Below are positions 47,606 to 58,775 of a stretch of DNA of 64,000 nucleotides, in pieces. The DNA comes from Auriscalpium vulgare (Eukaryota > Basidiomycota > Agaricomycetes > Russulales > Auriscalpiaceae). The notes under the pieces are model-generated. The model was not told the origin of the DNA and ran no database searches. It saw only the letters and a program-made list of their open reading frames with translations. Within the stretch, counting starts at the first letter, position 1. The number at the start of each line of letters is the position of its first letter. The position numbers and the translations under genes are program-made. The DNA is taken from contig JAHBBC010000008.1 in the NCBI GenBank assembly GCA_019915015.1, positions 1,302,001-1,366,000 on the forward strand, given 5' to 3'.

Positions 47606-48566
47606 AGACCGGATGGTGACGTTCGTGGCCATTTTCCCTATCCTATTCTACTTGCGGCTTTGTGCTGACAGTCTCATACGCGGGAGCGACACACAGTATG
47701 CGAGTCGTGAAATGAACGATTACACTGCGAAAGTTAGAAAGCCCACGTCGTAAATGTACTAGTCAAATAATCTACTCAATAAACTGGCTGACTTTGACGC
47801 TTTGAGAATTCACTTCTATAGGTCTCCCAGTCTCCAGTGGCTCTGCATAGTGGCAAAAATACATACATGGGTTGCGCATGAGGCATGAGGCTCGCAGTGA
47901 ATTCGTCAACCTCGATCAGAAACTCTCAATTCTTAACCTACCATATTGCAAGACATGGACACTCATGCGGAGATGGCGGACGACGTCGACGTGTGCTGAA
48001 TGAACAAGGGGCGGACGTCGGCGTCGGCCGAGTCGGCCCCGTCGGCATCCACGACACGTGCCAGTTCAAATTGGGCCAGGGCGCTTCGCTCCGAGTCGTC
48101 CTCGGAACGCAACGTCTTCATCTTGCATCTCAATGAATCCTTCTGCTGCCATCGTCGAAGGCTCATTAACAAGTATACGGTTGCCTCACATTGTGCATGC
48201 TTGCTTTTGTCGGCCAGAGTCAGTAGAAGGTGCGCTAGGATAGCTAGCTTCACATCGTGAATGATCCCTCCTCAATCGCGCACTTCCAGGGCATTATCTC
48301 ATTTGCTGACATGTGCTCAGCCTCGACGCGGGCTCGCAAGACAGGATGTGGGTACACGGGGGCCGGACGGCCTCTTTGCTACCAGTACATGTATGTCATT
48401 TTTCGACATATTCGCGGCTATCGCTCACGTTCATCCGGATGTTCTCTAGTTTCAGACTGCAATCAAACCGCATTCACATACAGGCTGCTTACAACAGTAA
48501 CTATTCACTCCATACGTAGAGGTGGCGTATGTCTTCTTGCTGTCCAAGGCGTGCAAGCTGCGCAAA
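47606..48566. other. Spacer with a relic intron
   Basis: It holds the segment at 48232-48292 related to 44843-44911 (GTGCGC to CACTTCCAG). Otherwise no supported gene was found. Confidence 0.4.
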
Positions 48567-48953
48567 TGACGTCATAGCTCGGGCACGCCTCGCGCCCGCG
48601 TCGTTGCCAGGACATCGAAAGGACCATCCCATGTTCCCCCGATCGATTCAATCACCGGTCGTACAGCGGGTACTCTGTTTCCATGCGCATATGAGCTGGT
48701 ATAATGATGTGGCTGAATCTGCTGCACTCGTTGTATCCGGACGCTCGCGATGAACCATTTGACCGATGTCGGTAAGCCTCTGCATGTACTTCGAGCAGCC
48801 TCTCAATCAGATGTGCTCACAAAAGCCCATCAGCTTCGAGGTCCCGGCGTGCAAATACAATGAAGACAAGCCGCTGCGCTTTGAGGTTGACCGTTGCCAT
48901 GGGCTTGGGCCACCGTACCGCTTCGCGCCCCGTATTGTATTCCGGCATATAAT
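48567..48953 (+). promoter_or_regulatory. Promoter of F-box gene 2: CRE-like site and TATA
   Basis: The palindrome TGACGTCA is at 48567-48574 and a TATAAT box is at 48948-48953, about 70 bp before the ATG. The same arrangement, within recognisably homologous sequence (TTCGCGCCC, GTATTGTAT), precedes F-box gene 3. The octamer is the consensus for CREB/ATF-type bZIP factors. Regulation by such a factor is an inference. Confidence 0.5.
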
Positions 48954-49019
48954 TGAAGGCGACTGCGGCTGCCCAACTCCACCACCATCGCCACACCCCA
49001 CCTTCCCTCTCCGAGCGCC

Positions 49020-51077
49020 ATGTCCGCCGTCGAGGGTGCATTCATGCCTGCCGTGCACGGTGCCTTTATAGAGTGGTGAGATGAGTGCTACCTTTTGTGA
49101 CCGCATCCTGATTTCCCTTCAGCGTCGACTCTGACTCGGAGGCTTATGAGAGCGACGGCGAGAGTTCAGAATCTCGCTCCTCTTACGAGGAACCTCATTT
49201 TACCGTCGAAGAGGACTATGACAATTTCAAGACCTACTTTCCCGACTACGACGGAAATATGCCATTCGAAACGTATTTTTCCAGACGCATCCCCTCCAAG
49301 TTCACATACTTCCCACCGCCGCACGCCTCCTCTGCGTCCAAATTTACCTCTACCCCCGCATCATCGTCCACACCATCCCCAAGGCCGACCACATCCATTG
49401 CCGCCCGCTTGCCCCCCGAGCTCCTCACCTACATCTTCGCCATACTCTCCGTAATCGAGCCGCCATTTTCCACCAACACCCTCGGCTGGATCAGCAGCGC
49501 GACACATGTATGCCGCGCGTGGCGCGACGCCGCGCTCGGGAGCCCACTGCTCTGGGCCACGATAACCCTGTACGATCCCAACGAGCCTTGGACGCAGGAG
49601 ATGCTCGTGCGTACCGCAAAGGTTCCGCTGCGCATCAACGTAATCATCCCCACTCCTGGTGACGACGACCTGGCGCTCGCGCTGGAGGACTTCGCGGCCG
49701 CACAATTCCCGCGCCTTCTTGAACTACGCATCGCTGGGGAACTCAGGACGTTAACCCTCGACGCGCTTCTCACGACGTCAGCGCCCGCTCTCGCGGTGCT
49801 CGACATTGCGCTCAACGACGGGGGCGACACATTCGACACGGAGCTGCCTGACGCAGAGTTGTTTCTTGGCGGCGACGCGCCGGAGCTGCGCGTGTTGCGA
49901 GTCAGCGGTAACAGCCAGTGGTTCCCATGGACGTCGCCCGTCCTGAGCCGCCTGGTGAGTCTGGAGGTGACGCCCGAAGAGCGTCCAGAATGGTTTTTCA
50001 GTAGTATGGAGGTCTCCGTCACGGTGGGCGCGGTTCTTCGTGCGCTCGGCGAGATGCCCTCGCTGGAGCGTCTTGTTCTCGGCTTGAACTTCGCTCCAAG
50101 GATGGATCGCCAGGATATAGTCGTCTTGCATCGCTTGAGTGAGCTGGATCTGCGCGGCTCATGGAAATGCGCAACGATGTTTCTGCAGGGGCTTTCGGTG
50201 CCAGTGCATGCAAGGTTCCGGATGCGCGTCACGGAGAACTCGTTGAGCTGGATGTGGATGGGTCGTTCTGATGTGGAAGCGTTCTTCACTGCACTGTCCG
50301 CGGTGCTCTCAACACGCTCTGTGGAGACCAGTTCATTGACCGTATCACACGCTGCGCCGCCTCCCTCGTCAAACGCGTCCGCGCCCATGGTCTTTCGAGC
50401 CTGGCGCAACTCTGATGCAAGCGACTGTCCTTGGACGACGCTGGAACTGCCACCCGGGAGCGAAGTTGGGTGGGCAGGACGGTACCCCTTCCTGACTGCC
50501 GTGGTTCGCGGACTCTCACCGGTACGTCTGCGCAAGCTCGGCATGTTGATCAAAACCTGTACGGAAGAAGAATGGTCCATTATTCTGGGCGTCGCGACTG
50601 GCGTAGAGGAAATCATAGCCACGCACTCCGCAGGAACGGCGCTGTGCTCGGTGTTACGCCCTAAACCATCAAGAGATGCGCCCCATGTCGTACCCATCTT
50701 GGCACCCCAGTTGCGCACGCTGATCCTGCGCGACATTTGCCTGTCCTCAATCTGCGATCCTCTGTCCTACAACCCCATTATACCGTTAGTACTGTGCGAA
50801 CATCTCTCCGCATGTCTCGTTGCGCGCGCCAAAGCAGGGAGCACGCTCACCCGACTAGATCTCACTGGATGCAAAGACCTCACCGAGCAATGCGTGTGGA
50901 ATCTGGAGAAAGCTGTTCCTGGAATGAAAGTGGTGTCACATCTACTGCGTTGTACGTGGCACGTCTTACATCCGGCATAGCGCTGATAACTTCGCAGATA
51001 ATTATGTCTGGGTGGGCACTGACGAGGGCCCGTGGTTCGAGCGGAAGAACAGGCGGGCGCCGGTTGATGTCTTGTGA
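49020..51077 (+). CDS. F-box protein 2
   Basis: Three exons: 49020-49075, 49123-50951 and 50998-51077, giving about 654 residues. Introns are 47 and 46 bp, and phases match at both junctions. The N-terminus is short and acidic (VDSDSEAYESDGESSESRSS), then EEDYDNFKTYFPDYDGN, then the F-box (ARLPPELLTYIFAILSVIEP; SSATHVCRAWRDAALGSPLL). A leucine-rich body follows, and a last exon reads YNYVWVGTDEGPWFERKNR. Reading straight through at 50951 instead would give a shorter alternative end; the spliced version is supported by the same exon in the 55626 gene. It is a predicted substrate adaptor for an SCF ubiquitin ligase. Confidence 0.88.
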
Positions 51078-51164
51078 GCTGAAAGCGCGGTCGGGGAACC
51101 AAGGTTATGCGCGAAATTGTATGCATACAGTCGCCGAATGTACAATTATCTGCATGGAGAAAGC

Positions 51165-52135
51165 GTCGCGGCCAGAACGTGCCGTCCTCTGGGACAACCG
51201 ATCGCGGCCGGACGCGTCCGCGACCGCATGCGGTAAACCCCACTGTAGGGGCAGCGCGTCGGTGGTGTCCATTGCCCAATGCCCGGTCACTCATTCAATG
51301 TATTACTCGCTCCTTAGACACCCTCTGTAGGCTGTATGTATCATGCACGTACATTCTCATTATCCTGAACGATGTTCGTGTCACTCGCTCTTTGCAAACT
51401 GCTCCGTCGACGGATGCGTGACCGCGTGACCCGACTGCCGACATGCCGTCTGCCACTCGTCCGCTGTCATCACCAGAGGTGGCCACCCCTCCCGCGGCCG
51501 AGCACGCTGGTTCGTGTCCGAGGCGATGTGGACTGCATCAAGCTCTCTGCGCGCAAAGAAGGTCAGCGCATCTGGTCGGACGCTGCAGCGCTATTACTTA
51601 CTGCGCCCGCGCCAATCGACATCCTAAACGGGCAGGTATTCGGAGACCGGCTCGCGCCTCGCGGCACGGCACGGACAAGCGGCGTGGGCGGGTTCAGTCT
51701 CAAGGGCTTCAGGCCCTCATGAGCTCGCTTACCGGTGTAGACAAGGAAAACATCTGGGGCGACAGAAACTAAAGGAGAGCGCGACGCGCTGAGCGACGCG
51801 TCAACGCGTGATAACCCAATATATTGTTGATAACCACAGACGTGTCAGTGTCACGCGGTCGAGCGGCCGGAGGTATTAAGAGTGTATTGGGAGTGCAGCG
51901 CTCAAGGAGACTCAGGCTGTGGCAGATGAGCACGATAGATAGCATTACTCAGATCGAGTGCATTGGCGTTGTTGCCAATGCAAGGGGTACAGAGACTGGC
52001 GGTACGGTGGGAACTAATGCTCTCGTTCTCACGACACAACCCCACAGTTGGGTTTCACCCAATGCGGCCGCGGTCGCGACCCGCCGCGATCGATCGTCCC
52101 AGAGGACGGCACGCTCTCGTCGCGGCACTGGTATT
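51165..52135. repeat. Inverted pair of ~90-bp repeats downstream of F-box gene 2
   Basis: 51165-51255 and 52040-52135 are reverse complements with some mismatches. Shared blocks include GATCGnTnGTCCCAGAGG, GACGGCACG and GGGGTTT/TGGGTTT. The space between holds open frames without recognisable domains. The 3' flank at about 51098-51160 also resembles the flank after F-box gene 3 (58085-58145). Confidence 0.5.
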
Positions 52136-52289
52136 CACAACTCGTGAATAATTACTATATAGATGGATACTGTATGAAGTCCAAGTCTGGAAAGCACTAT
52201 CGTATGAAAGGAGACCACAGAGTCGCTATCGTAGTGCACTGTGAATTTACTGGAGTCCATGCTGCCGCTGCGGAAACAAATACACATCA

Positions 52290-53602
52290 TCATTCAACGT
52301 GAATGCCCCTGGCATCCGACGGGACCCAAAGAGGGCGAGCCGGCTTTCCCTCACGCTTTTCTTCTTCAGTCCAGCTGCCGCTGCTCCCAAGCATCCGACT
52401 TGAGTTCGGGCGCCCGTGGGCCATCGCAGGAGATATCCCATATGACGCGAGTCCGCCGCTTCGCACGGCAGCGAGGAACCGCTCGCCCCTCTCCTCCACC
52501 AAGTCTAGCGTGCGTCTAAAGTCCTGCAACGTCATCGGGACCGGCGGCGGCGGCATCGCGCTTGCTGCCTCCCGCGCCGCTCGCACGGCATGGATGAGCA
52601 GTTCCTTTGGCGGCGTGTGCGCGGGGCGAAGCGCAGAGGTCCGGATGGGAGGTCCGGGTGGCAGCAGCGCGGGCGCAGGCGGCAGGTCTGCGGTGGGCGG
52701 CACGGGGCTGGCTTGAGGTAACTCGTGAGGCTGTGGCTCGCAGAGGAAGCGTGCGGGCACAAGCACAGGGACGGCCACTGATGTCGCTCGCGCGCGGATT
52801 GGATCATTTGGCGCGGGAGACGGGAATGTGGCTGAGGTGGGGGTGGGGTAGGGAATTTCAAGCGGGCCTCGCAGAGGCTGGGTGAGAGGAGTGGGCCCGG
52901 CGTCGCGACTGTCCCGCGTGGAGTCGTCGACGTCCATCGCGGCTGCGATGGCCGCCGGCTTCGCCGACCGTCGTCGAAACGGGCTGGAGGAACCGTACCG
53001 GGTCACGTACATAGACAGCTCTCCGCGGTCGACATCAAGGCGCTTCGCCCATATGTCGAGGTGGGCATCGCTGGGGAAGCGAGTTTCTTCGAGGCAGAGA
53101 TTGATGGCCTTTATGTTGGCTTGCGTCAAGGATGGATAAACTGAAACAAGGTAAGTATCAAAACGCGTACGAGAAGTAAATACGCACGTAGCTCAGCTCG
53201 GCCCTTCTTCTCCAGCTTGTTGTCTCCGCGCTGGATCTTGGTACGCCGGTAAGTGAACCAACTCTGGAGTTTGAGGATGTCATATGTGCCCGGGCCGTCG
53301 ATTGCTTCAACTTTCTGCACTAAGTACTCCTTTTCGCGACGCGTCGGATAGTGATTGTGGTTGTCGAAATAATCTACACGCACGAATTATCAGCGTGGCC
53401 CTCGAGTTCGTACGCAAGCACGCGCACCTCTGAGCATACAGGTGGCTTCCTGTGAAATTCTTCTGGCAAGTGGCTCGAGCTTGAGTTGGGCAGGTGAGGT
53501 AGATGTCAACACGGCCGACTGGGTCGTCGTGAATGTTGAATGTTGGGTATGGGTCTCGACGGGGGTATGGATGGCATTGGTGGCGGCGAGTGGCGCGCTC
53601 AT
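52290..53602 (-). CDS. Divergent homeodomain protein
   Basis: Three exons (53602-53428, 53373-53188, 53140-52290) give about 403 residues; phases match. After a Thr/Ser-rich N-terminus, residues about 59-110 form a homeodomain: DYFDNHNHYPTRREKEYL, then LQSWFTYRRTKIQ as recognition helix. The Trp, Phe and second Arg of the WFxNxR core are present, but the almost invariant Asn is replaced by Tyr. A structured stretch follows (QANIKAINLCLEETRFP), then a Pro-rich disordered C-terminus. It is probably nuclear. It is not paired with a second homeodomain gene, so I do not call it a mating-type gene. It is transcribed divergently from the aldo-keto reductase, with 232 bp between start codons. Confidence 0.75.
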
Positions 53603-53834
53603 GTTGCGCGCTAGAAATACCTACCTTACGATGGATATTAGGCTTTTGGCATGAATGAATGCGCCAGTAATGTTGCTGCTAGTGATATGTCTAGTGGGTG
53701 AGCTGAGAGTAACTCTCATGAGTTTGCGGGATCGATGTCGGCAGCGCATCGATTCTTTCCCACGCTGATAAGATCTTTGCGATTTTCGCGGCTTGACCAC
53801 GGCCACCATCGCACCTTCACCCCGTCCACTCACC

Positions 53835-55099
53835 ATGTCGCTCAACCTCCAGTCCACAATCACCGTCAGCTATCCACACACCGCATCTCGAGACGACAAC
53901 GCTAATGCATGCACGCGTAGCTCAACGATGGGACGCAGCTCCCGCGCTTCGGCCTCGGCGTCTACGAAATGACCGAAGACGAGGCATACCAGAGCACTAA
54001 GTGGGCGCTGGAGGTAAGCCAATAGTACCCAGGGTTCAAAACCAATGGCCAACACGTTTGTGAAGGCAGGGTACCGACTCATAGACACTGCCGACTGGTG
54101 CGTCTGCTCTTTCCGCAATTTTTCGTCGAGATGCTGACAGTTCAGATGCTTTGATTGGACAGGTACGACAACGAGGCGGCGTGCGGGAGAGCATTACGCG
54201 ACTTCTGTGCCGAGTCGGGCGTCCCGCGCTCCGAGATATACTACACCGTGCGTTCTCACCCCTCCATCTCCGCCCGCTCTCAATCTCTCCCAGACAAAGC
54301 TCAAGCACAACCTGGGCGCCAAGTCCGCCTACGCCTCCATCCGACGCTCGCTCGCTGCCTCCGGGCTCGACTACATCGACCTCTACCTGATCCACGGACC
54401 ACCAGGGGGGCCCGCGCGCCGCCGAGAGAGCTGGGCAGAGCTCGTGCGCGGACAGAAGGAGGGCCTGCTGCGCAGCATCGGCGTGAGCAACTTCGGCGTG
54501 CGGCATCTGGAGGAGATCCGTGTGGGCTGGGAGCAGGGCGGCGTGGTGGGCGACGATGAATGGGTCGGAGTAAAGCCGAGCGTGAACCAGGTGGATCTGC
54601 ACCGTACGTGTTGACTGTTTTCCGCGATTTGGGCCGGGTGTGCTGATGGTTGGACTGTATTAGCGTTCATGACGAGAGACGACATCACGTCGTACTGCAA
54701 GAAGCATGATATCACGCTCGAGGTGCGTTTGGCGTTTTTTTTTCTCAGCGTGCGCGCTCACACGACTGACTTCCGAACATAGGCATGGGCACCCCTCGTC
54801 CGCGCCATGCGCTTCAACCACCCCGTCGTCCAGCGTCTCGCATCAAAACACGCCAAGCAACCCGCGCAAGTTCTCCTGCGCTACTCTCTGCAGCGAGGGT
54901 ACGTAGCGATCCCAAAGTCCGTGTCGAGGGAGCGTATCGTCAGCAATGCGGACGTGTTTGGATTCGAGTTGAGTGAGGTGGAGATGCAGGAGCTGCATGC
55001 GCTGAACGAAGGTATGTTGTCGATCTTGATGGGCAGATCACGTTGCTGATGGTCGGTGTAGATTTGGTGACGGATTGGGAGGTTACAACTTGCCCGTAG
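53835..55099 (+). CDS. Aldo-keto reductase
   Basis: A predicted NAD(P)H-dependent carbonyl reductase of the AKR superfamily, cytosolic. Exons start at 53835 (MSLNLQSTIT), then 53921-54013, 54066-54097, 54163 onward, and so on to TAG at 55097-55099, giving roughly 300 residues. The catalytic tetrad is visible: Asp in RLIDTADWYDNE, Tyr in the same motif, Lys in the exon start TKLKHNL, His in YLIHGPPG. The C-terminal cofactor region reads VAIPKSVSRERI. The Tyr motif is split by an intron with phase 2. All introns are 45-70 bp. No lesion was seen. A relic of one intron and exon of this gene lies at 58.2-58.3 kb. Confidence 0.9.
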
Positions 55100-55263
55100 C
55101 TCGCACACGGCCGTCCTCGAGCCAAATCAAATACCGGTGATCCTACGCGGGCTTAGGCCTACTTCGGTTCTGTGTCGGATCATCTCAACAAGTCAATTGC
55201 GTACAGTTTACGTTCTCTGTGCCCATCGCCTTGTGCACAACGAACAAGGCCCGCGGGCGGCTA

Positions 55264-55567
55264 TGACGTCATAGATCAGGCGCTCTCGCGCTGAAATCGA
55301 GCCTCAAGCAGCATACCTCGCTTTGAAGCATATTATAGCACCTCAGCTGCATTCTTTGCATTTGGCGATGCGAGCAACCGTGTAGTTATTGCCGGTAAGT
55401 CTCCATATTCTTCGAATCTGATCAAAATGTCCTCACCATCAGCTTCGAAGCCCTGGCGCGCAAATACAATAAAGACGAGCCGACGCGCCTGGAGGCTCCC
55501 TACGTAGGCGCCAGGGGCCTGGGTCACCGTTGTCGCTTCGCGCCCTGTATTGTATCCTCGTATATAA
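55264..55567 (+). promoter_or_regulatory. Promoter of F-box gene 3: CRE-like site and TATA
   Basis: TGACGTCA is at 55264-55271 and TATATAAA is at about 55560-55567, some 60 bp before the ATG. It is homologous to the F-box gene 2 promoter, so the duplication included the upstream region. Confidence 0.5.
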
Positions 55568-55625
55568 ACGGGCGCCCGCGGCTGCACATCTCACCTCCGC
55601 CCCCTACCTTCCTTCGTCGAGCGCC

Positions 55626-58072
55626 ATGTCTGCCGTGGACCGTGCATTTATTGAATGGTGAGACACATTCTCCCTTTCATTCACTTGAACTGATGTTCCT
55701 CTAGTGTAGACTCGGACTCGGAAATCTACACCGACTGCGATGGCGAGAACTCCTGGTCTTCCTACTCGGAAGCCTATCTTACTGCCGAAGAAGACCACGG
55801 AGACTGCTTCCCACCTTCCGTCTTGCCTGCCGTGGACGGTCCGTTTATTGGATGGTGAGTTGAATGCTGCCTTTTGCAAATGCATCCTGATTTTATTCAG
55901 CGTAGACTTAGACTACGTCAGCGACAGCGATGATGAGGACTCCCGATCATCCTATGTGGAAGCATATTTTACCGCTGAAGAAGACCATGATGACTGCTGC
56001 CCGCCTTTCTTCATGCCTGCCGTCGACTGTGCGTTTATTGAATGGTGAGATGAACGCTATCTGACACAGATGCATGCTGAATTCTTTCAGTGCAGACTCG
56101 GGATCGGAAACATATCAGAGCGACGGCGAGGGGCAGACCTCCCGGGCCATTCACGAGCGGCCCGATATCGAAGAAGACTATGACAACTTCAAAACCTACT
56201 TTCCCGATTACGATGGGAAGGTGGAATTTGAAGCGTATCTCTCCGCACGCATTCCATCCATGTTCACTCCGACGCCGCCCGCCCTTTCCATGGTCAAATT
56301 CACCTCTTTCCCCACCTCATTGTTCACACTGTCCCCACACTCGACTATATCCATTGCCGCCCGCCTGCCCCACGAGCTCTTTGCGCACATCTTCTCCATG
56401 CTCTCCGCGATGGAGCCGCCTACTTCCACCACCATCGGCTGGATCAAAAGCGCGACCCATGTTTGCCGCGCGTGGCGTGCCGCCGCGCTTGCGCACCAAC
56501 TCCTCTGGGGAGCGCTCACCCTGTACCATCCCAGCGAGCGTTGGACGCAGATGATGCTCGTGCGCGCGGGGCACGCTCCGTTGCGCATCAACGTATGCAT
56601 TCCTGGTCACGGTGACGAGAACCTGAGGCTCGCCCGGCGAGCGCTGGGCTTCGCGGCCGCTCACCTCCCGCGCCTTCTCGAGCTGCGCGTCACCGGGGAA
56701 TTCATGACACCAAGCATCACGACGCTGCTCACGACGCCTGCGCCCGCTCTCGTGTCGCTCGACATTGCGCTGGACGAATGCGGCGGTTTAATCCCCTTCA
56801 AGGCGCTGTCGGACGCACAGTTGTTTCTTGCCGGACACGCGCCGGCGCTGCGTGAATTGCGGGTCAGCGCCGACACCCGTTGGTTCCAGTGGATGTCGCC
56901 CGTCCTGCGCGGCCTGGTCAGACTTGAGGTCACGCCCGAAGAGCGTCCGGATTGGGTCTCGGGGGAAGGGCAGCTCTCCGTGGGTGCAGTTCTTCGTGCG
57001 CTCGGCGAGATGCGCTCGCTGGAAAGTCTCGTGCTGGACTTGTCCTTCGAGCCAAGGATAGACAGCCAGGGGATTGTAGTTCTGCCTCGCTTGAAAGAGC
57101 TGAATCTGAGCGGTTCATGCATATGCGCCACAGTTTTCCTCCGGGGGTTTTCCGTGCCAGCGCCTGCAAAGTTCCGGATCCGTGTCACGGAGGACTGGTG
57201 GAGAAAGTCATGGTTGTCTCCTCCCGAAGTGGAAGCGTTCTTCACTGCAGTATCGTCGATTCGCTCATCATGCTCGGAGGAGATCAGCTCGCTGACCGTA
57301 TCGCCCGCGGTGCCTTCGTCCTTGTCGAAAGCGTTTGCTCCCATGATCTTCCAAGCTTGGCGCAACTCCGATCGAAGCGATTGTCCTTGGACGGTCCTGG
57401 AACTCCCGCCCATGAGCGAACTTTTGTGGGTAAGATCGACCTCGCTCCTGACCGCCGTGGTTCGCGCGCTCTCACCGGCACGCTTGCACAAACTCCGCAT
57501 GTTGGTTCGCTGCACAGAAGACGACTGGTCCGCCATTTTGGATGTCGCAAAGGACGTAGAGGAAATCTACGCGACGCACACCTCAGGATCGGCGCTGTGC
57601 TCCGTGTTATGCCCCAAAACATCGGCTGATGAGCCCCCTGTCGTACGCATCCTGGCACCCCAGCTGCGCACGCTAATCCTGCGCGACCTTTACCTGTCCT
57701 CAATATACGATCCTCTGCTCTTCAAGACGACTCGACTGCCAGTGCCGTGCGCACAGCTCGCCGCATGCCTCGCTGCACGCACGAAAGCAGGGAGCACGCT
57801 CACCGGACTAGACATCACTGGATGCACCCATCTCACCGAGCAACACGTGTGGGATCTGGAAGACGCGGCTCCTGGTATCAAAGTGGTGTGTCGCCTGAAA
57901 AGGAGCACGCGATGTACGTTGCGCGGCTTCCTGATCTGTGTGTAATAGTGCTTATATTTGAGCAGATAAATATGTCTGGGTGGGCACTGAAGAGGGCCCG
58001 TGGTTTGAACGAAAGGACAGGCAGGACCCGGTTGATGACTCGTCAGGCGGACGATCAAGTGTTGAGGCCTGA
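55626..58072 (+). CDS. F-box protein 3 with triplicated acidic exon module
   Basis: Five exons (55626-55657, 55705-55854, 55901-56044, 56091-57913, 57966-58072) give about 751 residues; all phases agree. Exons 2 and 3 are tandem copies: each starts (C)VD, has an acidic SDSE/SDSDDE stretch, YxEAYxTAEEDH and PAVDxxFIxC, and exon 4 begins with a related acidic segment. The F-box follows (ARLPHELFAHIFSMLSAMEP; KSATHVCRAWRAAAL), then a leucine-rich body and the terminal YKYVWVGTEEGPWFERKDR. F-box gene 2 has only one such acidic unit. It is a likely SCF substrate adaptor with an unknown target. Confidence 0.88.
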
Positions 58073-58179
58073 AGAGCGGTAGAGGGATAGTCAGGTCAAT
58101 GCGCAAACATATTGTAGGCTGGAATGCACGATCATATGCATGGACAAGACCCTTCATCCTCTGTCCGTTGATCCCTCAA

Positions 58180-58335
58180 GATTCTCTGGGTATGTGCCCA
58201 GAACATAGTATACTACGACATGCGTCTTCTTCCTTCTCCTCACCCCCGCTCGGTCAGAACTACTGCCAAAAAAAGCTCAAGCACAGCCTGGGCGCTACCT
58301 CCGCGCACGTTTCCGATCCGATGCTCACTCTCGAA
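58180..58335 (+). pseudogene. Relic of an aldo-keto reductase exon
   Basis: TATACTACGACATGCGT and, after a pyrimidine-rich stretch, AAGCTCAAGCACAGCCTGGG match the end of one AKR exon, its intron and the start of the next (54235-54340). Nothing else of the gene remains, so it is a non-functional fragment. Confidence 0.7.
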
Positions 58336-58529
58336 CAGTACAAAAGCTAAGTAACAGATGATAGTCAGCGGAGGCAAATCATGTTGAGGCGATAGTGCGC
58401 ACCGTGTGCGCCTCTGCTCTCTGGTTTGGCTGATGATTCTGCATCAGCGAAATAGGGAGCAAACGTCAAGCCCTTACAAGGGTTTACAACTGAGCACAAA
58501 GGTCGCAAGGCAAATCGGACTCCGCACGG

Positions 58530-58720
58530 GCATGTGCGAAGACCATGATCTCACAATCCCTTGGCAAGGCTGACCAGCGAGCTCGAGTTTGCCAGCGAGG
58601 CACTGACTGACGGGTTCGGGGCAAGTGCCGCACAGGAGTATATTTAGACCATGAGTTCACAATGCCATGGCAAGGACGACCAGCCAGTTCGATGATGCAC
58701 TGCCTGATGGGCCACTGTCG
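58530..58720. repeat. Two diverged direct repeats (~75 bp)
   Basis: GACCATGATCTCACAATCCC near 58541 and GACCATGAGTTCACAATGCC near 58647 start two related segments that also share TGGCAAGG, GACCAGC and a TGATGGGC-like end. No coding meaning was found. Confidence 0.5.
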
Positions 58721-58775
58721 CCGACACGTCAAAATTATGCGCCGGGCAGCTCCTCATTTGTTGGCGATGGACTGT

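Noticed and set aside
49429..50736. 435-codon minus-strand frame
   Set aside because: Antisense shadow of F-box protein 2.
52290..53602. Mating-type (A locus) homeodomain gene
   Set aside because: Single gene, no partner homeodomain gene nearby, atypical recognition helix and no flanking genes of that locus.
56661..57536. 291-codon minus-strand frame
   Set aside because: Antisense shadow of F-box protein 3.
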